A stretch of DNA of 32,332 nt, taken from positions 1-32,332 of the forward strand of contig QXVZ01024872.1 of NCBI GenBank assembly GCA_008931825.1, written 5' to 3'. How positions within the stretch are numbered: position 1 is the stretch's first letter; every line of letters starts with the position of its first letter. Both the position numbers and the translations under genes were made by a program. This DNA comes from Phallusia fumigata. Taxonomy: Eukaryota > Chordata > Ascidiacea > Phlebobranchia > Ascidiidae. Shown here piece after piece: positions 31,246-32,332 of this stretch. Under the pieces are notes generated by a model, which was not told where the DNA came from, did not search any database, and saw only the letters and a program-made list of their open reading frames with translations.

Positions 31246-31320
31246 GCATTGGCTGCTAATATTGAGGCTATGGAATCTTTGACACTGTCTTGGTTAAAGC
31301 ATACAAATTATGGTAAAAGA
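31246..31320 (+). CDS. CATSPER2: Possible further CatSper2 C-terminal exon
   Basis: 25 codons in the expected phase 0 between a weak acceptor (CACATAAATAAAG) and a perfect donor (AGA then GTAAGT). It reads ALAANIEAMESLTLSWLKHT then NYGKR. The ANIEAMESL...W pattern loosely resembles the conserved C-terminal region of CatSper2 ('ENL..L.....W'). The acceptor lacks a pyrimidine tract, so another site may be used. The final exons are presumably beyond the window or too diverged for me to see. Confidence 0.45.
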
Positions 31321-31574
31321 GTAAGTAGGGCTCGCAAAAAAATTGTTTGTACATTTGAACAGCTAAGAATGAAAATGAACGTTAATAGGTACAACATGTT
31401 GCCAATGTTGTCTCGCATGATAGCATACAATGCTTGCTGTATACATTTTATTGCTGTTGGTACGCAAAACAAATAACTTTAAATTTGCATCATCCCTTAA
31501 GTCTAATGGTGGCGAAACATTGGATTTTTGTGCAAAACAAACATGAACCAGTGTGGTACCTAGCCAAGTTGGCA
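31321..31574. other. No further exon recognised
   Basis: The plus-strand frame to 31,476 continues past the donor at 31,321 without family resemblance. Confidence 0.35.
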
Positions 31575-31735
31575 CAAATAATTCATACAAATTTTTTGGT
31601 GTAAAACCCTGAATTTCGGATGTAAAATTTGGGTGGAAGTACACCGTGTGTGACACAAAATTAGGACAGCACATTTCTCACATTATATTTTTTACAACTG
31701 CTACCATTTGCATATTCCAAGCGGCTTGAACTTAT
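31575..31735 (-). repeat. Dispersed repeat, copy 2 (inverted relative to 5335-5505)
   Basis: The reverse complement shares ATGGTAGCAGTTGTAAAA, ACGGTGTACTTCCACCCAAA and CCGAAATTCAGGGTTTT with the copy at 5.3 kb. The minus-strand frame at 31,363-31,674 is largely this repeat. Confidence 0.8.
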
Positions 31736-31959
31736 AGGGTGATCAGGTGTTAATATGTAAAGGTTTTTGTAACAATATTGATCATAAGTGCACTTGCTTT
31801 CAACTTTGTCACTAATTGTAGTAGGCAATACAGTGGCACAACTAGCGGAAGGTTGTAGGAAACAAACTTCCCATATAAAAACGCTAATGTCATAACAGAT
31901 AAACCTTTCGAGTACACTTACTCAACGGTTCATGTGTCTCCCTTTCCATCTGTCTGCGC

Positions 31960-32060
31960 CAGGGGTGCACAACAGAGTTGGATCAATTACAATTTGTAAT
32001 TGAGCTGAAAGTAATTAATTACCTATTTTGGTGTAATTGTAATTGTAATTCAAACATTTT
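31960..32060. mobile_element. Possible left end of a hAT-like element with ATTACAATT palindromes
   Basis: CAGGGGTGCACAAC at 31,960 looks like a hAT end of the same class as the one at 6568. It is followed by the perfect palindrome CAATTACAATTTGTAATTG and by GTAATTGTAATTGTAATTC. No matching right end was found before the window stops. Confidence 0.4.
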
Positions 32061-32332
32061 GAGTTTGTGTAAGTTCAGTGATTGGTGGTTCAAGTCGTGC
32101 TTATTAACAACTTGTTGAGCATGAGGCCCTAGTGGTTGTTTTGTGGCTCCCTCTAGTGGTTAACATTTTAAAGTTCAGTTCAGTTTATTTGTTTCGCGAT
32201 GAAAAGAAAAAAAACTACCAGTTTTCACATAACAATGTAATTGACGCAGGGGCAGCGAAAGACCATTAAACAATCTCCGATTGGGATGAAATTTTAATAC
32301 ATTTTAGGTTTGGTCATTTTGGTGTATCGATT

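Overview
The window looks like animal nuclear DNA: AT-rich, intron-containing and crowded with short DNA-transposon relics. The one gene I can name is a homologue of CatSper2, a subunit of the sperm calcium channel. It reads left to right from about 19.1 kb to the right edge, and its last exons probably lie outside the window. Two introns of only 56 and 60 bp, the base composition and the hAT/BEL-Pao debris fit an ascidian such as Ciona. That is a best guess, not a proof.

Left part (1-16.6 kb). The window opens inside the C-terminal half of a hAT-type transposase. From there to 16.6 kb I see no complete gene. There are several non-autonomous hAT-like elements with CAGGGGTG- or CAGTGGTTCCC-type terminal inverted repeats; one at 12.4 kb has perfect 8-bp target duplications. 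There is also a fold-back element at 8.3-8.9 kb, a decayed BEL/Pao-type pol fragment on the minus strand at 13.9-14.5 kb, and a triplicated ~85-bp repeat at 15.2 kb. Several short, cysteine-containing minus-strand open stretches carry plausible splice sites (2.8, 4.4, 9.5, 9.7 and 13.7 kb). They may be exons of an unrecognised minus-strand gene.

Middle (16.6-18.1 kb). An array of a repeat family with ~120-bp internal units (a 'CCCCAGCAGTTACCCC' type) lies just upstream of CatSper2. It is inflated by two assembly duplications, each bounded by a single N.

Right part (19.1-32.3 kb). Nine well-supported CatSper2 exons, with splice phases that fit together, encode the conserved N-terminal segment, S1-S3, an S4 with regularly spaced Arg/Lys, S5, a pore with the TLDHW signature, S6 and part of the cytoplasmic C-terminus. 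A tenth exon is possible. The introns carry more copies of the repeat seen upstream, all in the gene's orientation, plus one hAT-like element and two unexplained long open frames. The rightmost kilobase holds an inverted copy of a repeat found at 5.3 kb and an AT-rich repeat starting at 31,960.
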